NCBI RefSeq assembly: GCF_003315175.1
Contig: NZ_QNRQ01000002.1
Span: 559,145 to 623,144, forward strand
Source of the DNA: Eoetvoesiella caeni
Lineage (GTDB): Bacteria > Pseudomonadota > Gammaproteobacteria > Burkholderiales > Burkholderiaceae_B
Direction: 5' to 3'
Length of the DNA stretch: 64,000 bases
How positions within the stretch are numbered: position 1 is the stretch's first letter; every line of letters begins with the position of its first letter. Below are positions 27,562-36,512 of this stretch, one piece after another. The notes under the pieces are model-generated. The model was not told the origin of the DNA, searched no databases, and saw nothing but the letters and a program-made list of their open reading frames with translations. Position numbers and translations under genes: made by a program.

Positions 27562-29023
27562 GGGTGCCGTCCATGGTCAGCCACGCTATGGCTGTTGTTG
27601 GGTCGGTATGGATGTCCGAGGCGGCAATGCCGGCCGTTACAAGGCGCTGCACCCAGGCGGCGCTGCGCGGATCGGTGTGCTCGCCGCCCGGGGGCAGCAA
27701 CAGGATGCGGGTGCCCGCGCTATGGCCGGCGGCTTCGGCGATGAAGCCAATGGCGCCGCGGTCGGGCGTTTGGCGCCGGTCGCACGCTATCAGCAGTTTG
27801 CGGGGAGGATGCGTGAACAAGAGGTCAAGCAAGCTCTTGCGCTGCGCGCCGGTGTCGATAAGGCCCAGGTCGTGCGCAGGCGGCAACAGCGGCCGCGGCG
27901 GCCAGGGCAGGTCGGCGGGCAGTTCCAGGCCCGCGGCCAGGCATTGCCCGGTTTGACCGTCCTTGAGCCCTGGCGCGCCGTGCTTGCGGATGCTGGCCTG
28001 GTAATCGTCTCCGGCGGGCGCGTCGACGCCCATTTTTTCGCTTGAAGGTTGCAGGCGTTCGCGCAGGTCGGCGTAGCCGGGCAGGCTTGTATCGAGCGTG
28101 GTGGCGGCAATTTTGCGGCGTGCAATGACAAAGCAAAGCGCAAAGCAGGCCAGCCGGGGGATCAGTCCATAGACGACTACGCAGCCCAGCAGCCAGCTGG
28201 ACCACAGCGTCTGGGCGGATTCGGGCAGGACATGCAAGCCGTTGCTGAGCCGCACGATGGTTTCGTCGGGCATGGTAAATCCCAGCAGGCCCGGCAGCCA
28301 GCCCAGGGCTTGCGTCATGGAGACGAAGGTGTCGGCCGACAATAAAGTGGTTTCCCAATTGAAGCCGTAGCGTCGGGCCGACAAGAGAGCCACCAGGCCC
28401 GTTATGGCGCTGAGCAGCGCAACGGTCCACAGCCCATGGCTGGTTGCGGCCAGGACCCAGCGCAGGCTGCCATTGCGGTCCAGCAGTCCCGAGAGCGCGC
28501 GCGGAGCCAGGGCGCTGTCGGGGCCGCGCGCCAGTTTTTTCGTCAGCCAAAGCCAGGCCTGTCCAAGCCAGGTGCCTGCGTGCCGGCCTTGAAGGGCAAA
28601 GCTGAACAGCCAAAGCACAAAAGTAATGGCGTGCAGCCCCAGCAAGGCGGCCAGGGCCAGCAGCAGGTTGACCGGCCGGCTGCCATCGCCCAGAGCGCCC
28701 TGCGAAGCCGCCGCCCCCGCCAACAGAGTGACGAGCAGCATGGCCACCAGTGTCAGCCGGGCAATGCGGCGCCAATGGCCCAGGGTGTCTTCTATGCCTT
28801 CACGCTTTGCAAGCAGGGCGGCGCGCAGCAGGACTTTTTGCGTGAATCCCGTGCCTTGGGTGCGCGCCTGGCGCACTTCGCGGCTGTCTTCCAGCGGACC
28901 CCAATGGGCTTCGCGCAGGCGCACGAACTCTGCCGTCCAGTAACTATTGAATGACGAGCCGTTGCTTATGCTGGGGGTATGCGCTCGGCGGGCCGATGAA
29001 ATCAAGTTGGCAGGACCGGACAC
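27554..29023 (-). CDS. DUF2868 domain membrane protein
   Basis: The 489-residue protein has four or so hydrophobic segments between residues 85 and 320, and a soluble C-terminal part ending in DIHTDPTTAIAWLTMDG. It starts with GTG at 29023, which shares its G with the stop of the DUF1232 gene (TAGTG), so its translation is probably coupled to that gene. The first 35 residues are poorly typical of the family, and a later start is possible. It forms a unit with the DUF3482 GTPase downstream; the function is unknown. Confidence 0.83.
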   Translation of the reverse strand: MSGPANLISSARRAHTPSISNGSSFNSYWTAEFVRLREAHWGPLEDSREVRQARTQGTGFTQKVLLRAALLAKREGIEDTLGHWRRIARLTLVAMLLVTLLAGAAASQGALGDGSRPVNLLLALAALLGLHAITFVLWLFSFALQGRHAGTWLGQAWLWLTKKLARGPDSALAPRALSGLLDRNGSLRWVLAATSHGLWTVALLSAITGLVALLSARRYGFNWETTLLSADTFVSMTQALGWLPGLLGFTMPDETIVRLSNGLHVLPESAQTLWSSWLLGCVVVYGLIPRLACFALCFVIARRKIAATTLDTSLPGYADLRERLQPSSEKMGVDAPAGDDYQASIRKHGAPGLKDGQTGQCLAAGLELPADLPWPPRPLLPPAHDLGLIDTGAQRKSLLDLLFTHPPRKLLIACDRRQTPDRGAIGFIAEAAGHSAGTRILLLPPGGEHTDPRSAAWVQRLVTAGIAASDIHTDPTTAIAWLTMDGTHD

Positions 29024-29400
29024 TAGGACTGGCTGGATTCAACGGGACTGTGCACGGCCTTGGGCTTGAACCATTGGTCCAGCTTGTCGTGGGCTTGCGC
29101 CTTGACCTCGGGTGTAATGTAGATGGCGACGGTTGCAAGCGCGGCCGCCAGGACGCCAAGGTCGTCGGTGTAGCCGATCAGCGGCGCCAGGTCGGGAATG
29201 GCGTCCAGCGGGAAAATGAAATAGCCCAGCGCGCCGTAGATGACGCGTTTGGCCCAGGCCGGCGTGCTGCTGCTTTGGGCCGCATAGTACAGGCATAGGG
29301 CTTTTTCAAGGAGCTCGCGGCCGAACGAACGGACTCGCGGCTCTAGCTTGCCCCAGAAGCGCGCCGGGCTGTACATGCTGCGGTATTTAGTATTGATCAT
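29023..29400 (-). CDS. YkvA/DUF1232 family protein
   Basis: The 125-residue protein has the DUF1232 core AKRVIYGALGYFIFPLDAIPDLAPLIGYTDDLGVLAAAL, a short membrane-associated segment of unknown function. The start at 29400 gives MINTKYRSMYSPARFWGKL, which matches the usual N-terminal region of long YkvA proteins; an ATG at 29454 adds 18 residues without a ribosome binding site. It leads the DUF1232-DUF2868-DUF3482 group. Confidence 0.85.
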   Translation of the reverse strand: MINTKYRSMYSPARFWGKLEPRVRSFGRELLEKALCLYYAAQSSSTPAWAKRVIYGALGYFIFPLDAIPDLAPLIGYTDDLGVLAAALATVAIYITPEVKAQAHDKLDQWFKPKAVHSPVESSQS

Positions 29401-29582
29401 GCTGTGATGGAACCTCGTTGCGATCCAGGATCTTATTGTAGTGAAGAACTCCATCTATGACGGCATGGGAAAGAACCGCCGCGCTTGCCGCCATGATGCA
29501 GGGCGCAGCGTGGCGGCGGGTTGTTTGCCGCGGCCGGCCTTGGCGGGCCAGCGCGCTTTGTTCAGGACCGGCTGGCGCCAGT

Positions 29583-29831
29583 TCAGGTTTTTTTGGCAAT
29601 CAATCCGTAAATGAACAAAACAATAATGGCCCCGACTATGGAGCCTATCCAGCCGGCGCCTTGCCCCGGAGCATACAAGCCGACAGCGGCGCCGAGGTAG
29701 CCCGCGACCACTGAACCGATAATGCCGAGGATGACGGTGAGGATAATACCGAGCTTTTGGTCTCCCGGCATGATGGCGCGAGCGATCAAGCCAACAATGA
29801 ATCCAACGACGATCATGCTGATAATACCCAT
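29583..29831 (-). CDS. GlsB/YeaQ/YmgE family membrane protein
   Basis: The 82-residue protein is a small, very hydrophobic, Gly-rich membrane protein of the transglycosylase-associated family, with three membrane segments and the motif ARAIMPGDQKLG. Such proteins are linked to envelope stress in several bacteria. The start at 29831 follows AGGAGC with seven bases spacing; the frame extends to 29894 without similarity. It stands alone between the DUF1232 gene and the divergent importer-P450 operon. Confidence 0.92.
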   Translation of the reverse strand: MGIISMIVVGFIVGLIARAIMPGDQKLGIILTVILGIIGSVVAGYLGAAVGLYAPGQGAGWIGSIVGAIIVLFIYGLIAKKT

Positions 29832-29978
29832 GCGATTTGCTCCTGGTTGGTAAAACGGATGCGCCTGGTAACGCTGCTTATCGGCTACTGCCATGTTCCG
29901 ATACTGCCAATAATAGGGAGGTCGGACAGGGGCGTCCAGCTTGTGCGGCCAAAATTGGTATCTGAATATTTCACGTCT

Positions 29979-30024
29979 GTTGGTGTTTCAACTAGTTGAC
30001 TTACCAACCTTCTGGTCGTAGACT
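29979..30024 (+). promoter_or_regulatory. Promoter with 30-bp palindromic operator of the importer-P450 operon
   Basis: A palindrome at 29979-30008 has outer arms GTTGGT / ACCAAC and inner arms TCAACT / AGTTGA, perfect apart from the three bases between arms on each side. A -35 box TTGACT (29996-30001) lies within it, and a -10 box TAGACT (30019-30024) follows after 17 bases. Repressor binding would block RNA polymerase. The MarR regulator encoded at 36513 in the same operon is the natural candidate (inference). Confidence 0.75.
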
Positions 30025-30100
30025 TTTTGGCAAGCAAGCTTATCGCGGCTGTACTGTCCCGCGGCAAGTTTGTACAACAAGTCCAAAATCAGGAGACAAA

Positions 30101-31264
30101 ATGAAAGCACTGCGCTTGGGCGTTGCCGCCCTCATGGCCGCGTCGATTTCCGGCTACGCCATCGCCGACCCAGTTAAAGTGGGCATAATCGCGCCATTTT
30201 CCGGGCCATTTGCCCATTACGGAAAACTCTTCAAAGACGGCGCCGAATCGTATCTTGCCACGCAGAACGGCAAATTCGGCGGCCACGATATCCAGATCGT
30301 CTACCGCGACAGCGGCGGACCGAATCCCGGCGCGGTGAAAACCGCGGCGCAAGAGCTGATAGTCAACGACAAGGTCGACTACCTGGGCGGCCTGGTGTTC
30401 ACGCCCAATGCCATGGCCGTGGCCCCGCTGATACAGCAGTCCAAGACTCCTACCGTCATTTTCAATGCGGCCACTTCTGTCATTACGACCAAGTCCGACT
30501 ACTTCGTGCGCACGTCATATACCTTATGGCAAGACACCGTGCCGCTGGCCAATTGGGCGCATAAAAAAGGCCTGACCAAGGTGGTTACCGCCGTGACCGA
30601 CTACGCGCCGGGCGTGGACGCCGAAAAAGCCTTTACCGCGGCTTTCACCAAGGCGGGCGGTACAGTGGTTGAAAGCATACGCATGCCGCTAAGCACCAAT
30701 GACTTCAGCCCATACGCGCAACGCATCAAGAATAGCGGTGCACAGGCCGTCTATGTGTTCCTGCCGGGCGGTCCTCCCAACCTGGGCTTCGTCAATGCCT
30801 ACAACCAGAACGGCCTGCGCGCAGCCGGCGTCGAGTTCCTGGGTACGGCTGAAACCGACGAATTCGATCTGCAGAAGTTCGGCGATGCGGCGGTTGGGTT
30901 GATGACATCCTTCCATTATTCGGCGGCCCACGATTCCGACGCCAACCGTGCGTTCGAAGCGGCCATGAAGAAGCAGGCCCCTGATGCGCTGCGCAACTAC
31001 GCTTCCATTGGCGCTTTCGACGGCATGCGGGTCATCCAGAAGATGGTCGAGGCCACCGACGGCAAGAAGGACGGCGCCAAAGCCATGGCCGCCATCAAGG
31101 GATTCGCCTGGGAAAGCCCGCGCGGCCCGGTCTCGATCGACCCCAAGACGCGCCATATTACGCAAAACGTCTACCTGCGCAAGGTTGAAAAAGGCAGCGA
31201 CGGCGTGCTGATCAACAAGGAAATCGAGAACTTCGGCCCCCAAGGCGACCACGGACTGGAGTAA
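30101..31264 (+). CDS. ABC transporter substrate-binding protein (LivK type)
   Basis: The 387-residue periplasmic protein has a signal peptide (MKALRLGVAALMAASISGYAIA) and the family I binding-protein fold beginning ADPVKVGIIAPFSGPFAHYG. The start at 30101 follows AGGAGAC with good spacing. It heads the operon that also encodes a full permease/ATPase set and a P450 system. The substrate is likely an aromatic or other carboxylic acid consumed by the P450, since HAAT binding proteins of this sort often bind benzoate-like acids; this is inference from context. Confidence 0.92.
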   Translation: MKALRLGVAALMAASISGYAIADPVKVGIIAPFSGPFAHYGKLFKDGAESYLATQNGKFGGHDIQIVYRDSGGPNPGAVKTAAQELIVNDKVDYLGGLVFTPNAMAVAPLIQQSKTPTVIFNAATSVITTKSDYFVRTSYTLWQDTVPLANWAHKKGLTKVVTAVTDYAPGVDAEKAFTAAFTKAGGTVVESIRMPLSTNDFSPYAQRIKNSGAQAVYVFLPGGPPNLGFVNAYNQNGLRAAGVEFLGTAETDEFDLQKFGDAAVGLMTSFHYSAAHDSDANRAFEAAMKKQAPDALRNYASIGAFDGMRVIQKMVEATDGKKDGAKAMAAIKGFAWESPRGPVSIDPKTRHITQNVYLRKVEKGSDGVLINKEIENFGPQGDHGLE

Positions 31265-31272
31265 ATATGAGT

Positions 31273-31473
31273 TCAAGGCAAAAGGCATCCCCTTGCGGGG
31301 CAGCGTGGGGGCAACTTTTGCCGCCGGGCCGCCCCCAGGCAAAAGCGCCCCCCTGGGGGGCAGCAAGCCGCATAGCGGGGCAGCGTGGGGGCAACTTTTG
31401 CCGCCGGGCCGCCCCAAGGCAAAAGGCGCCCCCTCGGGGGGCAGCAAGCCGCGCAGCGGCGCAGCGTGGGGGC
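31273..31473. repeat. GC-rich tandem repeat, period 80-81 bp
   Basis: Two near-identical copies begin CAGCGTGGGGGCAACTTTTG at 31301 and 31381, and a third, cut short, starts at 31462. Each copy holds internal inverted repeats (CCCCC/GGGGG, GCAAAAG/CTTTTGC). They fill the gap between the binding protein and permease genes, an unusual place for a 200-bp insertion within an operon. Similar repeats are common between genes in Alcaligenaceae (recalled). Confidence 0.8.
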
Positions 31474-31480
31474 ATTTTTC

Positions 31481-32341
31481 ATGTTGCAACTGAGTAATAT
31501 TTTGATAGACGGAATCGTCTACGGGATGGTGTTGTTCGTCATCTCCGTAGGCCTTTCCGTCACCATGGGCCTGATGCGCTTCATCAACCTGGCCCATGGC
31601 GCTTTCGCGATGGCGGGCGGCTATATTGCCGCCTGGCTTATCCGGGAAGCGGATGTGCCGTTTTTCGGCGGCGTCGTGGTGGCGATTGCCGCCACCATGC
31701 TGCTGGCGGCGCTGCTTGAAGTCTTTGTATTCCGCTTCCTGTATGCCAAAACAGAATTGCAGCAGGTTCTATTCACAATCGGCTTCACCTTCGCTTCCAT
31801 TGCCTTGGCCAATTTTCTGGCCGGCGCCTATATCCAGCAAATTCCCTTGCCTGGCTGGCTGCATGGTTCTATTACCTTGGGTGGGCGCACCTTGCCTACA
31901 CAAAGAGTGATGGTCGTGGTCATGGGGCTGGCGGTAGTGTTGCTGCTTTGGGTGATCATCGCCAAGACGCGGTTCGGCATATGGCTGCGCGCTTCGGTCG
32001 ACAACGCTTCCATGTCGTCGTCGCTGGGCATCAATATCCGTGTTGTGCAATGCGCGACCTTTGCTTTCGGCGCCGGGCTGGCCGCGCTGGGCGGTGTGCT
32101 GGGCGCGGAGCTTATGCCGCTTGAACCTTATTATCCCCTGAAGTATTTGGTGTTGATGCTGGTTGTCGTGTCGGTGGGCGGGCTGGGCAGTGTCTCGGGC
32201 ACATTGTGCGCCGCCTTGCTGCTTGGCATTGTCGATACCGCCGGCAAATACCTGGCTTCCGGATTCGGCAGCTTCTTCTTTTATGTGGCAATGATTGCAT
32301 TGCTGGCGTTACGCCCTCACGGCATTTTGCGGAGACGATGA
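31481..32341 (+). CDS. ABC transporter permease (LivH type)
   Basis: The 286-residue membrane protein has about eight transmembrane segments with the family features GLSVTMGLMRFINLAHGAFAMAGGYIA and a cytoplasmic EAA-like loop containing LRASVDNASMSSSLGINI. The ATG at 31481 lies just past the repeat; the frame runs back to 31385 through it. No strong Shine-Dalgarno sequence is seen, because the repeat provides the leader. The stop overlaps the LivM-type permease. Confidence 0.92.
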   Translation: MLQLSNILIDGIVYGMVLFVISVGLSVTMGLMRFINLAHGAFAMAGGYIAAWLIREADVPFFGGVVVAIAATMLLAALLEVFVFRFLYAKTELQQVLFTIGFTFASIALANFLAGAYIQQIPLPGWLHGSITLGGRTLPTQRVMVVVMGLAVVLLLWVIIAKTRFGIWLRASVDNASMSSSLGINIRVVQCATFAFGAGLAALGGVLGAELMPLEPYYPLKYLVLMLVVVSVGGLGSVSGTLCAALLLGIVDTAGKYLASGFGSFFFYVAMIALLALRPHGILRRR

Positions 32342-33336
32342 TGCAATTGTCCCAAGCTTCTTTGCGCGCTGGGCGCCGCACCTATATTCCATGGCAAGGC
32401 TATCTGGCCGCGCTGGTCCTGATATTCGCACTGTATTGGTTGTTTCCGGGCAATCTGCTGATGCTGACCCGGATCGCAACAATCGCCATCTTGGTGATGT
32501 CGCTGGACCTTGTAACCGGCTACGCCGGATTGCCTACGCTGGGGCACGCGGCCATGTACGGCATGGGCGCTTATGCGGCGGCGCTGTGCGCCAAGTTCCT
32601 TACCGGCGATCCGCTGGCCGGCCTGGTGGTCGCGGCGGGCGCGGGCGCTTTGCTGGCGTTGGTGGCAGGCTCGTTCCTGGTGCGATACCAGGGGCTGGCC
32701 TTCTTAATGCTGACGATTGCCGTGGTGCAGATCATGCAAAGCATCGCCAGCAAGCTGCAATTCATTACCGGCGGCGACGATGGCCTGTCGGGGTTCGAGA
32801 TCTCGCCGGTGTTCGGCCGATTCGAATTCGACATGTTCGGGGTGACAGGCTACTGGTACAGCATGATTCTGCTGCTGCTTTCCTTTGTGGTGTTGCGGCG
32901 CATTATGCATTCGCCCTTCGGCCTGTGCTGCATGGGCATACGCGAAAACCGCGACCGGATGAGCGCCAACGGCACCCGCATCTATCCGCATCTGCTTAAA
33001 CTGTATGTGCTGGCCGGCACATTTGCGGGCCTGGCGGGCGGCATCTCGGCCCAGGTCAATCAAATCGTCGGCCTGGACAGCCTGGGGTTCGACTTGTCGG
33101 CCGAAGCCCTGGTCATGCTGGTGCTGGGCGGTTCGGGCAACCTCGTGGGGGCTATTGTGGGTACGGCGCTGTTTTCCAGCATTCATCATTTTGCGGCTAT
33201 GGCCAATCCATTTCACTGGCTGTTCGTCATTGGCGGCTTGTTGATGGCCGTGGTGTTCCTGCCCAAGGGATTCATTGTCCTGCTGGCCCGGCGCTTGGGC
33301 GCGAATGCCCTGGCCATCTTCGGGAGACGCGCATGA
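32341..33336 (+). CDS. ABC transporter permease (LivM type)
   Basis: The 331-residue second permease has nine or so membrane segments and the family region LDLVTGYAGLPTLGHAAMYGMGAYAAAL, then CMGIRENRDRMSANGTRIYPHLLKLYVLAGTFAGLAGG. Two ATG codons stand side by side at 32338 and 32341; GGAG at 32331-32334 is better spaced to the second, six bases away. It overlaps the LivG gene by four bases. Confidence 0.92.
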   Translation: MQLSQASLRAGRRTYIPWQGYLAALVLIFALYWLFPGNLLMLTRIATIAILVMSLDLVTGYAGLPTLGHAAMYGMGAYAAALCAKFLTGDPLAGLVVAAGAGALLALVAGSFLVRYQGLAFLMLTIAVVQIMQSIASKLQFITGGDDGLSGFEISPVFGRFEFDMFGVTGYWYSMILLLLSFVVLRRIMHSPFGLCCMGIRENRDRMSANGTRIYPHLLKLYVLAGTFAGLAGGISAQVNQIVGLDSLGFDLSAEALVMLVLGGSGNLVGAIVGTALFSSIHHFAAMANPFHWLFVIGGLLMAVVFLPKGFIVLLARRLGANALAIFGRRA

Positions 33337-34082
33337 GCGTTCTGCGTGTAGAGCATTTAAGCAAATCGTATGGCGGCCTTAAGGTCACGGACGATGTGTC
33401 CTTCGAGCTGCACCCGGGCGAACGCCTGGCCATTATCGGTCCCAACGGAGCTGGCAAGACCACGCTGGTCAGCCAGGTAGCCGGCGCCTTGCAGTCCGAT
33501 CGAGGGCAAATCTTCCTTGGCCAGGACAACGTCACCGCATGGCCCGGCTACCGCCGTGTAGGCCGCGGCCTGGTGCGCACCTTCCAGATTTCCAAGCTGG
33601 CGCCCGAGATTTCGGTCATCGACCAGTTGGCCCTGGCCATCCACCAGCGCGATGGCAGCATAGGAAACATGTGGCGCCACAAGGATTCGTATCGCGATGT
33701 GCGCGATGAGGCCATGCAAATCCTGGAAGGCTTGCAACTGTCGCGTGCACAAGACCGCAAGCCTTCGGAAATGGCCTATGGCGATCAACGCTTGGTCGAA
33801 GTGGCGCTGGCGCTTGCCCTGAAGCCCAGGGTGCTGTTGCTGGACGAGCCCATGGCGGGCGTGCCCAAGTCCGAGGCGCAGCTTATCCTGGACGCGCTTG
33901 CGCGGCTGCCCGCCGACCTGGCCGTGGTTATTATCGAGCACGACATGGACCTGGTCTTTCGTTTTGCCCAGCGCATTCTTGTGCTGGCCAACGGCGCGGT
34001 ATTGGCCGACGGCACGCCGGCGCAGATCCGCGGCAACGACGTCGTGCGCGCGGTTTATCTTGGCAAGGGAGGGCAGGCATGA
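33333..34082 (+). CDS. ABC transporter ATP-binding protein (LivG type)
   Basis: The 249-residue ATPase has Walker A IGPNGAGKTT, a degenerate signature MAYGDQRLVEVALAL, Walker B VLLLDEPMAGV and H-loop IIEHDMDLV. It overlaps the permease gene upstream and the LivF gene downstream by four bases each, so the importer is translated as one block. Confidence 0.94.
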   Translation: MSVLRVEHLSKSYGGLKVTDDVSFELHPGERLAIIGPNGAGKTTLVSQVAGALQSDRGQIFLGQDNVTAWPGYRRVGRGLVRTFQISKLAPEISVIDQLALAIHQRDGSIGNMWRHKDSYRDVRDEAMQILEGLQLSRAQDRKPSEMAYGDQRLVEVALALALKPRVLLLDEPMAGVPKSEAQLILDALARLPADLAVVIIEHDMDLVFRFAQRILVLANGAVLADGTPAQIRGNDVVRAVYLGKGGQA

Positions 34083-34807
34083 GCGCGCTATTTGAACTAT
34101 CGTCCGTCCAGGCCGGCTACGGCCCACTGACAGTGCTGCATGGCGTGTCGCTGCATATCGAGGCGGGTGAACGAGTCTGCCTTATCGGCCGCAACGGCGT
34201 GGGTAAGTCGACGACGCTCAAGACGATTATGGGCCTGACCGACCGGCGCGCCGGCAGCCTGTTTTGGAACGGCCGCGACATCAGCCGCAGCAGCACCGTT
34301 GCGCGTTCGCGCATGGGCATAGGCTATGTGCCGCAAACCCGCGATATTTTTCCTTCGCTTACGGTCGAAGAAAACTTGATTGCCGGCTTGCGCAATGGGC
34401 CTGCCAGCGCGATTGCGCGCGCCTACGAGCTTTTTCCCAGGCTGCAAGAGCGCCGCAACAACGGCGGGGCCGAGCTTTCCGGCGGCGAACAGCAAATGCT
34501 TTCGGTGGCACGCACACTGCTTGGCAAGCCGCAACTGCTGTTGCTGGACGAGCCGCTGGAGGGCTTGGCTCCCATCATTTGCGAAGAGCTGATGTCGGCT
34601 TTCGAGACTTTGAGCCGCGACGAGGGAGTGGCGGTTTTGCTGGTAGAACAGAAAGTGCAGGAAGCGCTTCATTTTGCCCAAAGGGCGGTGGTGCTGGATC
34701 ACGGCGCAGTAGTGCACGAGGGGACGACCTCTGAACTGCTGGCCGATCCGGGCATCGTGGATCGTCATATAGCGGTGGCGCAGGCGCCGGCGCACAGTGA
34801 CGCCTGA
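34079..34807 (+). CDS. ABC transporter ATP-binding protein (LivF type)
   Basis: The 242-residue ATPase has Walker A IGRNGVGKSTT, signature LSGGEQQMLSVARTL, Walker B LLLLDEPLEGL and H-loop region LLVEQKVQEAL; the H-loop His of many ATPases is Gln here, as is common in LivF. It completes the importer. The P450 gene follows after 22 bases. Confidence 0.94.
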   Translation: MSALFELSSVQAGYGPLTVLHGVSLHIEAGERVCLIGRNGVGKSTTLKTIMGLTDRRAGSLFWNGRDISRSSTVARSRMGIGYVPQTRDIFPSLTVEENLIAGLRNGPASAIARAYELFPRLQERRNNGGAELSGGEQQMLSVARTLLGKPQLLLLDEPLEGLAPIICEELMSAFETLSRDEGVAVLLVEQKVQEALHFAQRAVVLDHGAVVHEGTTSELLADPGIVDRHIAVAQAPAHSDA

Positions 34808-34829
34808 ATTTTTTGCGGGAGACATAGCC

Positions 34830-36047
34830 ATGAGCGACACACAAACTTTAACCCGGGACGGAATCGACGCGCCGCGTCTTGATATCGACCCGTTTTCCGA
34901 TGACTTTTTGAACATGCCTTATCCGTACCACGAGCGGATGCGCGAGGCGGGTCCGGTGGTCTGGCTGGAGCCCTACCAACTGTGGGGCGTGGCGCGCCAC
35001 GAGGAGGTGCGGGCCGGGCTTAATGACTGGGAAAACTTCATTTCGTCGGCGGGCGTAGGCCTGGCCAATTTCCGCACGGAAAAGCCGTTTCGTCCTCCCA
35101 GCCTGATCCTGGAGGCCGACCCGCCGCAGCACACGCGTTCGCGCACAGTCCTGGCCCGCGTGCTGTCGCCGAAAATGATGCAGAAAGTCCGCGCCGATTT
35201 CGAAAAACAAGCCAACGAGCTTATCGATCGCCTGGTCGAGCAGGGCGAGTTCGACGCCATCAAGGACCTGGCCAAGGCTTATCCGCTGAAGGTGTTTCCG
35301 GATGCGGTGGGGCTGGCCGCAGAGGGCCGCGACAACCTGTTGCTGTACGGCGATATGGTGTTCAATGCATTCGGCCCGCGCAACCATGTGTTCCTTGATG
35401 CCGTGGGGCGCTACGAACCGGTGCGCGAGTGGATCATGAATCAATGCCAGCGCTCCGAATTGAGCCCCGACGGGTTCGGCGACCTGATTTACCAGGCCGC
35501 CGATGCGGGCGAGATCAAGCACGAAGAAGCCACCTTGCTGGTGCGCTCTTTATTGTCCGCGGGCGTGGACACCACCGTCAACGGCATCGGCAATGCCATG
35601 TATTGCCTGGCCCAGTTCCCCGAGCAGTACGACAAGCTGGTTGCAAACCCCACGCTGGCGCGCCAAACCTTTGAAGAGGCGCTGCGTTTTGAGTCGCCGG
35701 TGCAGACGTTTTTCCGGACAGTGAACCGGCCTATAGAGTTTGCCGGCACGCCGATGCTGGCCAATGACAAGGTCATTTTCTTCCTGGCCGCGGCCAATCG
35801 CGATGGACGCCAATGGAAGAATCCCGACGTGTTCGACATTGAACGCAAGCCGGTGGGGCATATGGCTTTTGGTTCGGGCATCCATGGCTGCGTGGGGCAG
35901 GCCGTGGCGCGGATGGAAGGCGAACTGATCTTCACCGCCATGACCAAGCGCGTCAAGCGCATTGAAATGCTGGGCGAGCCCACGCGGCGGTTGAACAATA
36001 CGCTAAGGGCGCTGGAGTCCTTGCCAGTTCGTTTTGTTCCGCATTAA
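34830..36047 (+). CDS. Cytochrome P450, CYP199-like
   Basis: The 405-residue soluble P450 has the I-helix oxygen-binding motif AGVDTT (244-249), the ExxR motif at E283-R286 and the haem-binding loop FGSGIHGC with Cys354. The segment GVGLANFRTEKPFRPPSLILEADPPQHT resembles CYP199A enzymes, which demethylate 4-methoxybenzoate and hydroxylate para-substituted benzoates; this is family likeness, not proof. Genes for a ferredoxin, a MarR regulator and a ferredoxin reductase follow, making a complete class I system. The ATG at 34830 follows GCGGGAGACAT. Confidence 0.92.
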   Translation: MSDTQTLTRDGIDAPRLDIDPFSDDFLNMPYPYHERMREAGPVVWLEPYQLWGVARHEEVRAGLNDWENFISSAGVGLANFRTEKPFRPPSLILEADPPQHTRSRTVLARVLSPKMMQKVRADFEKQANELIDRLVEQGEFDAIKDLAKAYPLKVFPDAVGLAAEGRDNLLLYGDMVFNAFGPRNHVFLDAVGRYEPVREWIMNQCQRSELSPDGFGDLIYQAADAGEIKHEEATLLVRSLLSAGVDTTVNGIGNAMYCLAQFPEQYDKLVANPTLARQTFEEALRFESPVQTFFRTVNRPIEFAGTPMLANDKVIFFLAAANRDGRQWKNPDVFDIERKPVGHMAFGSGIHGCVGQAVARMEGELIFTAMTKRVKRIEMLGEPTRRLNNTLRALESLPVRFVPH

Positions 36048-36157
36048 AGCGCATGCATGCCGGTGCGTCCAATTGGCGACGCGCCCGCATGCACGCATGG
36101 CGCCTTCGCTGAAGTCGGCGCTAACACATGATTGGCAAAGGCCAGAAGGATAGTGAA

Positions 36158-36481
36158 GTGGTTACCGTAAAGTATGTGGATCATCAAGGCACCGTTACAG
36201 AGCTGGAAGTCGCTGAAGGGACCAGCGTCATGCAGGCCGCGGTAAATAATGGCCTGGCGGGCATTGTGGGCGAATGCGGCGGCGCGGCCATGTGCGCAAC
36301 CTGCCATGTGTATGTCGATGAAGCCGATATGGACAAATTCCCCGCCATCAGTGCGCCCGAGCAGGAAATGCTGGACTGCACCAGCAGTCCGCTGCGTCCG
36401 TCCAGCCGCCTGGGTTGCCAGCTGAAGCTGAAGGACGAGCATGGCGCCGTCACCGTCTACCTGCCGGAAACTCAGCAATAA
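36158..36481 (+). CDS. [2Fe-2S] ferredoxin (P450 partner)
   Basis: The 107-residue putidaredoxin-like protein has cluster ligands C40, C46, C49 and C87 (C-x5-C-x2-C-x37-C) in the segment GECGGAAMCATCHVYVDE. The start was set at GTG 36158 because AGAAGGA (36144-36150) precedes it by seven bases; an ATG at 36128 in frame adds ten residues without a binding site. It carries electrons from the reductase at 37126 to the P450 at 34830. The leader between P450 and ferredoxin contains a GCATGC-rich inverted repeat. Confidence 0.92.
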   Translation: MVTVKYVDHQGTVTELEVAEGTSVMQAAVNNGLAGIVGECGGAAMCATCHVYVDEADMDKFPAISAPEQEMLDCTSSPLRPSSRLGCQLKLKDEHGAVTVYLPETQQ

Positions 36482-36512
36482 TGGCGGTTTTGCCCCACGA
36501 GATTTGTCGTTC

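Noticed and set aside
29437..29452. Operator-like TGTAGTGAAGAACTCC near the DUF1232 gene
   Set aside because: The right arm does not match, and the neighbouring genes are unrelated to the pathway.
31273..31473. Possible CRISPR array
   Set aside because: The repeats are contiguous 80-bp units with no spacers of regular length and no cas genes nearby.
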